NCBI RefSeq assembly: GCF_009863985.1
Contig: NZ_WEZT01000001.1
Location: 1-47,147 of the forward strand
Length of the DNA stretch: 47,147 nucleotides
Reading direction: 5' to 3'
Source: Furfurilactobacillus milii
GTDB lineage: Bacteria > Bacillota > Bacilli > Lactobacillales > Lactobacillaceae
A model generated the notes under the pieces. That model searched no databases, was not told where the DNA came from, and was given only the letters and a program-made list of their open reading frames with translations. This document shows, one piece after another, positions 16,544-23,462 of the stretch. The translations under genes and the position numbers were made by a program. How positions within the stretch are numbered: position 1 is the stretch's first letter; the number at the start of each line of letters is the position of its first letter.

Positions 16544-17320
16544 TTAACTGTTAGCTGATGTCGGAACATCTGTATAGATAATATCAATGTCACCCATTTT
16601 AAACGCACCCGTAATCAAGACGTCCGGACCCGTTTTAGTCGGCTTCACACCTTTTTCGTTAATGTCGATCATTGTGGCATCCATTTCAATATCCACACTC
16701 CAATCTTGCGGCAAGTAAAGGTCCACTTCGCCCATATTGCCGTTTAGAAAAATCGTTGCTTGGTCACCATTGATATTTGCCTTGTCGAAGTAAACCTTCG
16801 CTTCGCCCATCGTCACATTGATATTAGCCTGCTTAAAATCCTCAGACTGCACGTAACGGACAGCGTTGCCTAAGCGCACGTTTACATTGACCGACGATTC
16901 ATGGTCCGTTTCCGTTGATGTTGTACCCTGAAATGTCCGGCCATGATGACTGGCCCAGCGGTTTGCCATAAAGTAAGCATGCCGGCGGTAGAAACGGTGA
17001 CGCAACGGTTGTAACACGAGCGATAAGCCAATGCTGAGTAACAACGCGACGCCAAGAATGGTCCACGGCACTAGCCCAGTAATACCAAGCGGTTTAGCAT
17101 ACAGCATACTCATAAACGCTAAACTGAAAATAACACCGCTGACGCTAAAATAAGCGATACTTTTAATTGCCAACGCCGCCAATACCAATGTCCCGACGAT
17201 TGTCCAGGCCCCGAGCTGGTAAGTTAACCAGCCCATCTTAACTGCTAATAATAAACCCGCGCTGATCAAAAAGAATAATCCCCAGAACCAGCGACCCCAC
17301 TTTACTCTCGTACTCATCAT
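16544..17320 (-). CDS. LiaF-like membrane protein
   Basis: 258 residues: four hydrophobic helices in the first 110 residues, a short basic linker, then a repetitive beta-rich cytoplasmic domain (SVNVNVRLG, NINVTMGEAKVYF, NGNMGEVDLYLP, ITGAFKMGDIDIIY) as in the LiaF/cell-wall-active-antibiotics-response family. In Bacillus and relatives LiaF restrains envelope-stress signalling. Here the partner is a LytTR DNA-binding protein and not a LiaRS pair. The genes overlap by 4 nt (ATGA), which means coupled translation and probably joint action. A GAGG site lies before the paired ATG codons. Confidence 0.8.
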   Translation of the reverse strand: MMSTRVKWGRWFWGLFFLISAGLLLAVKMGWLTYQLGAWTIVGTLVLAALAIKSIAYFSVSGVIFSLAFMSMLYAKPLGITGLVPWTILGVALLLSIGLSLVLQPLRHRFYRRHAYFMANRWASHHGRTFQGTTSTETDHESSVNVNVRLGNAVRYVQSEDFKQANINVTMGEAKVYFDKANINGDQATIFLNGNMGEVDLYLPQDWSVDIEMDATMIDINEKGVKPTKTGPDVLITGAFKMGDIDIIYTDVPTSANS

Positions 17321-17775
17321 GACAAAGACCTCATTTCATTTAATCGTTCCTGTAGTTGTTTTGTGTAACGACGTGACGCATAAACTTCTTTGTGGCTCCC
17401 GGCAAACGAAACCAGACAACTGGATAGTGATTTGTTCAGTGCGCTGACATAGTGCAAATTGATAATGGTAGATTTAGAAACCTGTAGGAAAAATCCAGGC
17501 AATTCATCGACTAGTTCATACAGCCGTTGCTTATTATTGAAGATGTCCAAGGCTGTGTGCACCTGCAGCAACCGATCAGCGGTTTCAATAAACAAAATGT
17601 CATCCAGTGAAACGAAGTATTGTGTGTTCCCTTGAAAACAAGCAAGGGTATTTTCACTTGTGTGGATGCCCACTAAACGTTGTTCAAGTTGTTTAACTTC
17701 ATCATTTACGTTTGCCGTGCGAATAATGACTTCCGGTTCTTGGCAGTCCGGATCAATTTCAACATGAACTTTCAA
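17317..17775 (-). CDS. LytTR-family DNA-binding regulator
   Basis: 152 residues. The C-terminal 100 form a LytTR domain (YFVSLDDILFIETADRLLQVHT, LVDELPGFFLQVSKSTIINLHYVSAL, EVYASRRYTKQLQERL). The N-terminal 45 residues are not a receiver domain, so it is not a classical response regulator. TTG 17775 is chosen: GGAGGG lies 7 nt upstream, while the ATG at 17799 has none. It is paired with the LiaF-like membrane protein, which may hold it inactive at the membrane. Two 15-bp direct repeats with 21-bp spacing lie upstream, the usual operator form for LytTR proteins, so autoregulation is likely. Confidence 0.85.
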   Translation of the reverse strand: MKVHVEIDPDCQEPEVIIRTANVNDEVKQLEQRLVGIHTSENTLACFQGNTQYFVSLDDILFIETADRLLQVHTALDIFNNKQRLYELVDELPGFFLQVSKSTIINLHYVSALNKSLSSCLVSFAGSHKEVYASRRYTKQLQERLNEMRSLS

Positions 17776-17820
17776 TGGACATCCCTCCCTTATGAACAAG
17801 ACTAATTAAACGTCGAAACG

Positions 17821-17880
17821 ATAATAAATGAAATAGTATTTGAATGAGCGGTCATTTTTGCTGCGTGAGCGGTCATTTTT
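17821..17880 (-). promoter_or_regulatory. LytTR operator: paired direct repeats before the lytTR promoter
   Basis: TGAGCGGTCATTTTT occurs at 17845-17859 and 17866-17880, exactly 21 bp (two helical turns) apart. A TATTAT -10 box follows at 17821-17826 on the minus strand, 18 bp past the nearer repeat, which takes the place of a -35 box. This matches activator-type LytTR promoters. The distal copy overlaps the stop codon of the upstream lacI gene. Confidence 0.65.
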
Positions 17881-18898
17881 TGGCAAACGTACCTAGAGAA
17901 TCGCGTTCATGAAGTGCACTTTCAACCATCGTGAGTGGTTCAACGGACTGACCGGCTAGTTGACGGAGGACGTTTGTCGCAACCCGCTGGCCCATGGCTC
18001 GTGGCTGTTGCTGAATCGTGGTAATTCCGGGTTGCATCAATTGTGATAATGACCAGTCATCATAAGCCACCAATCCAATTTGCTCTGGAATTTTGATCTG
18101 ATTTTCGGCCAACACCGTCATCACTTGGAGTAGCAAGTGACCCTGAAGTACATAAAGCGCCGTGTGGCCAGTCCGTTTTTTCAGTATCGCAATAAGTTGC
18201 TGATACAGCTTCGCATTTGTGGTATCCGGCTGAATAGTTAATGTCTGTAGCGGTCGACTAAATTTCTTTTCCTCACAAAGGTCAGTGACTGCCCGATAGC
18301 GGTCATCACGCGCAGTGTTATCGCCCAACGGCGGCGTCACAACGACCAGTTGATTGTAGCCGCGTCTAGCGACTGTCTTCGTCAACTGAGCTGAGTAACG
18401 ATAATTATCCGTTGTGACTTGAGGCCAGTTTGTCCCCCTTAACTGGCGATCAACAATATCAACAACCGGCTGCGTTTGTTTTAAGAATGCATAGTTGGCT
18501 GCTGTAGCGCTAACGGGCTGCAAAATAATGCCATCGACCTGCAGTTCTAGCAAACGTTGTAATTGTTGACGTTCAACTTTAAGGTCATTATCGGCATTCA
18601 TCAAAACGATTTGATAACCTGCCGCCGCTAAAATTTGATCCGTGCCCTTAAATAAGAGTGACGAAAATAGATTTTCAACATCGGCGACGACCATCCCAAT
18701 CAGATGACTGGACCGACGTTTGAGCGACTGAGCTTGCCGATTCAAATGAAAGCCAGTCATGTCGATGACCTGCTGAATGCGTGCCCGTGTGGCCGCCGAC
18801 ATTTTTTCGTAATGACCGTTCAGATAGCGTGATACTGTGGCATTTGAAACGCTGGCTTGCGCGGCAATGTCATTGATTGTAAGTGGTTTTTTGGCCAT
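17873..18898 (-). CDS. LacI/GalR-family transcriptional regulator
   Basis: 341 residues, complete. The helix-turn-helix is at residues 7-30 (INDIAAQASVSNATVSRYLNG), then the hinge and a sugar-binding-protein-like core (HLIGMVVADVENLFSS, DGIILQPVSA, QIGLVAYDDWSLSQLMQPGI). AAGGAG lies 7 nt before the ATG. It is the third gene of the SDR and hydroxyacid-dehydrogenase operon, 11 nt after the dehydrogenase stop. The palindrome TAAACGTTTA upstream of the first gene is a LacI-type operator that this protein probably binds, giving self-control. The effector is likely a sugar acid, inferred from the two enzymes. Confidence 0.9.
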   Translation of the reverse strand: MAKKPLTINDIAAQASVSNATVSRYLNGHYEKMSAATRARIQQVIDMTGFHLNRQAQSLKRRSSHLIGMVVADVENLFSSLLFKGTDQILAAAGYQIVLMNADNDLKVERQQLQRLLELQVDGIILQPVSATAANYAFLKQTQPVVDIVDRQLRGTNWPQVTTDNYRYSAQLTKTVARRGYNQLVVVTPPLGDNTARDDRYRAVTDLCEEKKFSRPLQTLTIQPDTTNAKLYQQLIAILKKRTGHTALYVLQGHLLLQVMTVLAENQIKIPEQIGLVAYDDWSLSQLMQPGITTIQQQPRAMGQRVATNVLRQLAGQSVEPLTMVESALHERDSLGTFAKK

Positions 18899-18909
18899 TT
18901 GAATACTCC

Positions 18910-19851
18910 TTACTGTACCTTATTGACCGCCCATTGTGGCTGTTCACCACTCAATACGCGGACCACTTCACTTGCAGCACCAATCGCCATGCGATTCATC
19001 GACTCAGTTGTGTTTGAAGCGATGTGTGGCGTCAGGAGGATATTATCAAATTGGTATAGCGGGCTATCTAACGGCAATGGTTCCTCGTCAAAAACGTCGA
19101 GAGCAGCCGCACGTAACCGTTTGGAATTTAAAGCATCAATCAGCGCTGTTTCATCAACCAGCGCACCCCGGCCTAAATTGATTAAGGACGCGCCAGGTTT
19201 CATTTTGGCAAATGCTTGCTGATCCATGATTTTTCGTGTATCCGGTGTCACCGCTGCATGTAAAGTCACGATATCGGATTGTTGCAATAGTTCATCAAAG
19301 GCCACTTGCTTAGCAAACGTTGTTTCACGTGGATGCGGATTCGTGTATAAAATCGTCATTCCTAAGGCACTAGCCTTCTGTGCCACGAGCTGACCGATTC
19401 TGCCAAAGCCGAAAATGCCAAGTGTTTTACCTTCCATGTCAAAGCCACGGTGCGTTTGCGGATAATTAGAATCGCCCTGACGCATGTGTTGAGAATCCTG
19501 AAACAGATTCTTCGATAGAGCCAAAATATCTGCCAAGGTTGTTTCAGCTACCGTCGATGCATTCGCCTGTGGCGTAATAGTGACATATACACCCTGTTTT
19601 GCGGCTACCTGCGGATCAATATTATCGTAACCAACGCCATGTCTAGCGATCACCTTGAGGTTCGGCAATGCCTGATATAAGTTTTCTGTAAACGGGTCAA
19701 GCATATAAACGATACCATCAACCTGATCACCAAGTTGACGCAACGTGTCCGCATGTTCGTTTGGCACTTCAATGAGGGTCATCCCATGCTCAGTTAAATA
19801 ATCCTTGCCGGACTGCTGCCAATTTTCCGGTACAACAACTCGTTTTGTCAT
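18910..19851 (-). CDS. D-2-hydroxyacid dehydrogenase family protein
   Basis: 313 residues, NAD(P)-dependent, of the phosphoglycerate dehydrogenase/2-ketogluconate reductase superfamily. The nucleotide-binding motif is GKTLGIFGFGRIGQ. Catalytic Arg sits in INLGRGALVDE, Glu in DVFDEEPLP and His in LLTPHIASNT. No C-terminal ACT domain is present, so serine biosynthesis is unlikely. AAGGAAG precedes the ATG at 19851, 13 nt after the SDR gene; the frame to 19929 overlaps that gene and is rejected. With the neighbouring gluconate-5-dehydrogenase-like SDR it may interconvert keto- and hydroxy-sugar acids. Confidence 0.85.
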   Translation of the reverse strand: MTKRVVVPENWQQSGKDYLTEHGMTLIEVPNEHADTLRQLGDQVDGIVYMLDPFTENLYQALPNLKVIARHGVGYDNIDPQVAAKQGVYVTITPQANASTVAETTLADILALSKNLFQDSQHMRQGDSNYPQTHRGFDMEGKTLGIFGFGRIGQLVAQKASALGMTILYTNPHPRETTFAKQVAFDELLQQSDIVTLHAAVTPDTRKIMDQQAFAKMKPGASLINLGRGALVDETALIDALNSKRLRAAALDVFDEEPLPLDSPLYQFDNILLTPHIASNTTESMNRMAIGAASEVVRVLSGEQPQWAVNKVQ

Positions 19852-19864
19852 AAAGTCTTCCTTT

Positions 19865-20638
19865 CTATCGTAAGAGGTACCCACCATCGACTGGAATCGT
19901 CGCACCAGTAATGTAGTTAGACGCTTCACTGGCCAGAAATACGATGGTGCCCATCAGCTCCCGCGGATCCGCCCAGTGACCAGCCGGAATATGCGCTAAG
20001 ATTTCTGCATTCCGTTCTAGATCATTCTGCAACGCCTTCGTCATTGGTGTGTCAATGTAGCCAGGCGCAATGGCATTAACCTGAATGTTGTCGGGCGCGA
20101 GCGCATCGGCATATGCCTTGGTCAAACCAACAACACCATGCTTGCTAGCGGTATATGGAAAAATAAACTTACCTGCTCTATATGATTGCATCGACGCGAC
20201 GTTAATAATCTTACCGTGATGTTGCGGTGCCATTTGTTTAGCTGCCGCGTGTGATAAGTAATAGAGCGCGTTTAAGTTCACATCGATCACGGCACGCCAG
20301 TCTTCGTCCGTAAATTTGTCCCAGGTAGCACGTCGCTGTAGACCAGCATTATTAATCAAAATATCGAGTTGTCCAAACGTTGATTGAACAGCGTCCATGA
20401 TTCGTTGCGGCGCATCAGTCTCCGTAATATCGTACTGAATAAACGCAACGTCCGCCTGATTGTCGGTGGCAAATGTTTTAAGTTCTGACCAACCCTTCTG
20501 TGAACGGCTGACAACCAGTACTTTGGCACCAGACTTGAGTAACGCCTGTGTGTAAAACGCACCAAGTCCAGAAGCGCCGCCAGTCACGATTGCCACCTTA
20601 TCATCGAGTCGAAACCAACTACTATCAAAAGTTTTCAT
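19865..20638 (-). CDS. SDR-family oxidoreductase, gluconate 5-dehydrogenase/KduD-like
   Basis: 257 residues, classical short-chain dehydrogenase. The cofactor motif TGGASGLG (residues 19-26), NNAG and the Tyr-Lys pair YTASKHG are in place, and the PVDGGYLLR ending is typical of the gluconate 5-dehydrogenase/2-deoxygluconate 3-dehydrogenase group. It is the first gene of a three-gene operon with a strong promoter (TTGACA, 17 bp, TATATT) and a LacI-type operator between promoter and start. AAGGAGA precedes the ATG. The pathway, probably ketogluconate or uronate-derived sugar acids, is inferred from the gene pair. Confidence 0.87.
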   Translation of the reverse strand: MKTFDSSWFRLDDKVAIVTGGASGLGAFYTQALLKSGAKVLVVSRSQKGWSELKTFATDNQADVAFIQYDITETDAPQRIMDAVQSTFGQLDILINNAGLQRRATWDKFTDEDWRAVIDVNLNALYYLSHAAAKQMAPQHHGKIINVASMQSYRAGKFIFPYTASKHGVVGLTKAYADALAPDNIQVNAIAPGYIDTPMTKALQNDLERNAEILAHIPAGHWADPRELMGTIVFLASEASNYITGATIPVDGGYLLR

Positions 20639-20658
20639 GAGAAAATCTCCTTTTTAGG

Positions 20659-20716
20659 TAAACGTTTAACCTAGCTTTACAAAGGTCAATATAGCTGTTT
20701 ACCTTCAGTGTGTCAA
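20659..20716 (-). promoter_or_regulatory. Promoter and LacI-type operator of the SDR operon
   Basis: On the minus strand TTGACA (20711-20716), a 17-bp spacer and TATATT (20688-20693) form a near-consensus promoter. Downstream lies the perfect palindrome TAAACGTTTA (20659-20668) with the central CG typical of LacI-family operators. A repressor there would block elongation. Confidence 0.75.
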
Positions 20717-20743
20717 TTGGGGGTGATGACCACTTTGCACGAT

Positions 20744-20772
20744 AAAAAATGCCACACCAATGTTGATGTGAC
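20744..20772 (-). terminator. Intrinsic terminator downstream of element copy 5
   Basis: On the minus strand GTCACATCAA pairs with TTGGTGTGGC through G-U pairs, followed by ATTTTTTATC. It lies about 60 nt past element copy 5 and ends any transcript of that element or of the quinone reductase gene. Confidence 0.65.
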
Positions 20773-20832
20773 ACTCTCCTCATTTATTCTTCAGATATGT
20801 GTTTTGCAAACGAATTAAACTGTCGTTTCGTC

Positions 20833-20993
20833 AGGCTGAAACGCCGTTCCATGGGACCGGTCTCAGCCCGAAGTACACGGTCTTCGCCCTCGACTTGAAG
20901 CCGCAAAACCATCGTCTTCAAGCTCGTCCTGTAATACTAAATGGTCAAGACCATACCATTAAGTATTACCTTCACGGAACTCTGTTTCTGCCT
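20833..20993 (-). repeat. Structured interspersed element, copy 5 (candidate ncRNA)
   Basis: Outer arms AGGCTGAAAC (20833-20842) and GTTTCTGCCT (20984-20993) pair with one mismatch, then GTTCC/GGAAC. The bipartite hairpin has unique sequence GTAATACT/AGTATTAC plus ATGGT/ACCAT, fully complementary. The second hairpin is CTTGAAG/CTTCAAG. Conserved blocks CCATGGGACCGG and CTCG are kept. The inferred RNA strand is minus, the same as the quinone reductase gene 143 nt upstream, and a terminator follows at 20744-20772. Confidence 0.75.
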
Positions 20994-21135
20994 GACTACA
21001 CTACTTTCGCTAGAAACCAATTTTACTCGTTAGCCTTCTTTATCCTTGTCCACAAAAAAATTCAACTGATATAACAAGTTTGCTGAATCAAGTGAATATC
21101 AAAAAGAAGTGCTGTTCTGCAGTCATTCAAAATAA

Positions 21136-22086
21136 CTAGTCCATCATATAAACAACACGTTTCGTGACATCATTCCAGTTGGCTTCACTTAAATCTGTTA
21201 ATGGCATCGTTGTCGAGGCAATCTTGAATTGGCCAGCGCTGATTAACTGCGCCAATTCGGGCAGTTCGGCTAAATATTGTCTGGCATTAATACTGCCTTG
21301 ACCGCTTCCAACTAAATTTAAGTTTACAGATCTCAAGGCTGCGCTTGGGAGTACCATATCGGCGCCGCTCATACTGCCAATTTCAATCCATAGCAATTGC
21401 TGACTGTGGTTATGACGTGCAGGCAACATCACCTTCATCGCCGTGGACGCCACAGTGCCCCATAAGTAATCCAACACAACATCCACATCGGCAGCTGCTG
21501 TAAACGCTGCTCTTAATGATTCCTGATCATCTCGAGGAGAAATCGTCTGTGTTGCGCCTAGTTCAGATAATGCTGCGAGCTTTGTTTGATCACGGCCGAC
21601 ACCAATAACTTCGCTTGCGCCGAGATAACGACTAATTTGAACGGCCATCTGGCCAGCTGCTCCGGTTGCGCCTAAAATCATGACTTTCTTGCCCGTCAAA
21701 TCTCCCACGCGAACCTTAATTGACATCCAGGCGGACATTGCTGGATTCATCCCTGCTGCAACTCTTGCTGCATCAATATCATTACCTAAGGGAATAAAAC
21801 GGTGGTGATCGATCACCGTTTGCTCGGCCAGCGCGCCATATTTGGCGTTTGACGTGATAAAGTATCCCGTCTGGCCTGTTTCCGTTTGCCCAACACCATA
21901 TAGTCCTGGCACAAACGGTAATTCGCCGGTACTTGTGTAGTGTGTGCCATTTGCTTGTGAGCGTACACGGGGATACACTGCGGCGGCAAGTACATGGATC
22001 GTCTGTTCGCTTGTGGCCGGCTTCGGCGTCTCGATTACGCTAACTTTTGGTGCCTCTTTAAAATCATTTACAACTGCTGCTTTCAT
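21136..22086 (-). CDS. MDR-family NADPH:quinone oxidoreductase-like protein
   Basis: 316 residues, zinc-independent medium-chain dehydrogenase of the quinone reductase group. The nucleotide-binding region is KVMILGATGAAGQMAVQISRYLGA with VIGVGRDQTKL after it; no structural zinc cysteines are seen. These enzymes reduce quinones or enones with NADPH. The ribosome binding site is weak. It is divergent from a marR gene 112 bp away, and two near-identical palindromes lie in the gap, so MarR probably represses both. An electrophile- or quinone-response role is inferred. Confidence 0.85.
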   Translation of the reverse strand: MKAAVVNDFKEAPKVSVIETPKPATSEQTIHVLAAAVYPRVRSQANGTHYTSTGELPFVPGLYGVGQTETGQTGYFITSNAKYGALAEQTVIDHHRFIPLGNDIDAARVAAGMNPAMSAWMSIKVRVGDLTGKKVMILGATGAAGQMAVQISRYLGASEVIGVGRDQTKLAALSELGATQTISPRDDQESLRAAFTAAADVDVVLDYLWGTVASTAMKVMLPARHNHSQQLLWIEIGSMSGADMVLPSAALRSVNLNLVGSGQGSINARQYLAELPELAQLISAGQFKIASTTMPLTDLSEANWNDVTKRVVYMMD

Positions 22087-22114
22087 ATTATTGCCAACTT
22101 TCTTTTTGATTATT

Positions 22115-22179
22115 AATTACCAGTAATTTATAATTGAGTATAACCATTTGATATTAAAATACAATAGATTACCGGTAAT
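22115..22179. promoter_or_regulatory. Twin MarR operators between quinone reductase and marR
   Basis: ATTACCAGTAAT (22116-22127) and ATTACCGGTAAT (22168-22179) are near-identical palindromes with centres 52 bp apart, about five helical turns. They lie in the divergent gap, one close to each gene. Confidence 0.7.
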
Positions 22180-22198
22180 TTATTTTAGGAGACATCGC

Positions 22199-22696
22199 AT
22201 GACTAACTCGCAAATGCAGCAAATATACCAATCTATCCATGATTTAAATGATGTTCATGAAGACTTTAAAAAAGCCTTCTGGCAAACATCCATTGACCAT
22301 TTTCAAGATCAACTGACTGATCAAGTTGCCGCTAAACTTCGTAAAATGCAGATGACACACTCGGAAATGCAAATCCTCAGTTTTGTGACAGAAGCACCTG
22401 AACGAACACTGGCTTATCAGGATTTAGTCGGCAAAGTTCCCTTCTCACAAGGAATGCTTTCACGCTACGTTAAAAAGCTGGCATCAGCAGAACTATTGAC
22501 GCGCTTTCACCAGGCGGATAATAAAAAGGCCGTTTACGTTTCCGTAACCGACCTTGGTCAACTGATTGCTAAACTGCACGCCGACATGCACCAAACGGAG
22601 CGTGACCTTTACGCTAAAGTGCTGGCACCCTTCGATGACACGCAAATGCAAAACGCCGTAGACATCATGCACGCACTAGCAACAATCAAGCTTTAA
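22199..22696 (+). CDS. MarR-family transcriptional regulator
   Basis: 165 residues with a winged helix: QMTHSEMQILSFVTEAPERT, then recognition helix SQGMLSRYVKKLASAELL and wing HQADNKKAVYVSVTDLGQ. ATG 22199 follows TAGGAGA; the frame to 22148 has no start support. Divergent from the quinone reductase. Its stop overlaps the stop of the convergent DUF6176 gene by 3 nt, so no terminator separates the two. Confidence 0.88.
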   Translation: MTNSQMQQIYQSIHDLNDVHEDFKKAFWQTSIDHFQDQLTDQVAAKLRKMQMTHSEMQILSFVTEAPERTLAYQDLVGKVPFSQGMLSRYVKKLASAELLTRFHQADNKKAVYVSVTDLGQLIAKLHADMHQTERDLYAKVLAPFDDTQMQNAVDIMHALATIKL

Positions 22697-23052
22697 TTCT
22701 CATACAGTCGTGACATTTTCTGCGTCAACTCATCCGGAACATAGTTCACTACATGATCAAATTTTAGCGACGGCACACTTTCATCAATACAGTCCTCCCA
22801 GTATGCGACATGCCGTTTGTCCAGCTCGCTCTCTGAATCCTCAACCGGCCTTGGATTATCGCCCTGAATAGAATACCAGCACAGATACAGGTCACTGCCA
22901 ATCATTGTCGAAAAGACTGATTCTACTAACATCTTTTCTGCGGGTAACGTCGTCAAGAATGCTCGCTGATTATCTGCCAGAAACTTTAACCATTCCTGAG
23001 CTTCTGCGTGCTTATCTGACTTGACCCTGAAACCTTCCAGTTCTGTCCTCAT
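22693..23052 (-). CDS. DUF6176-like protein
   Basis: 119 residues, soluble. It has RTELEGFRVKSDKHAEAQEWLKFL, EKMLVESVFS and LYLCWYSIQG, which I recognise as the pattern of a small lactobacillus/Firmicute family (DUF6176) with no known reaction. The fold is probably a ferredoxin-like antibiotic-monooxygenase-type barrel, judged from size and pattern only. ATG 23052 has AAAGGAG 13 nt upstream; the frame to 23097 is not needed. Convergent with marR. Confidence 0.65.
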   Translation of the reverse strand: MRTELEGFRVKSDKHAEAQEWLKFLADNQRAFLTTLPAEKMLVESVFSTMIGSDLYLCWYSIQGDNPRPVEDSESELDKRHVAYWEDCIDESVPSLKFDHVVNYVPDELTQKMSRLYEN

Positions 23053-23204
23053 TGTTATTTGTTTCTCCTTTGTCCTGTGTATCAATTTTACTAGCAATCT
23101 AATTTCGTATACTCATCCCTCAAAAAATAGTTGTGAAGAAACTCTGAACTATTGTAAATACCTTGGACGAGTTACTCCTATATCCATAAGCATGTGGTAG
23201 TGAA

Positions 23205-23371
23205 GGCAACCAGAGACATAGTTCCGTGTCGACACTACTTAATGGCACGCTTTTGGCCATTTAGTAGTGTGGGACGACTTTTGAGACGGAACTTCGGCTC
23301 AAAATCGAGGACGAAAACCGCGATCTTAGCGGGTTGAGTCCGGCCCTCATGGAACGGCGTCTCTGGTTGCC
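23205..23371 (+). repeat. Structured interspersed element, copy 6 (candidate ncRNA)
   Basis: Outer arms GGCAACCAGAGAC (23205-23217) and GTCTCTGGTTGCC (23359-23371) are a perfect 13-bp pair with sequence unlike any other copy, the clearest compensatory change in the family. The bipartite hairpin is ACACTACT/AGTAGTGT plus ATGGC/GCCAT, and the second hairpin TTTTGAG/CTCAAAA. The inferred RNA strand is plus. A bidirectional terminator follows about 43 nt later. It lies between DUF6176 (reading away) and the clpL 3' end. Confidence 0.78.
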
Positions 23372-23413
23372 GCAACGGCAGACGACTCACTGTAAAAAAC
23401 TTAACATATGTAC

Positions 23414-23450
23414 TAAAGACCCAGTGTCAGCATGTGGCACTGGGTCTTTA
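23414..23450. terminator. Bidirectional intrinsic terminator
   Basis: TAAAGACCCAGTG and CACTGGGTCTTTA form a 13-bp stem 13 nt past the clpL stop. The T runs are short on both strands. It could also end a plus-strand transcript of element copy 6. Confidence 0.65.
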
Positions 23451-23462
23451 TGCGGTCAAACA

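Noticed and set aside
1097..23371. CRISPR array or tRNA-like interpretation of the structured elements
   Set aside because: Copies are kilobases apart, not regularly spaced, and carry no spacers. The GGTTCAA motif resembles a T-loop, but there is no acceptor stem or anticodon arm.
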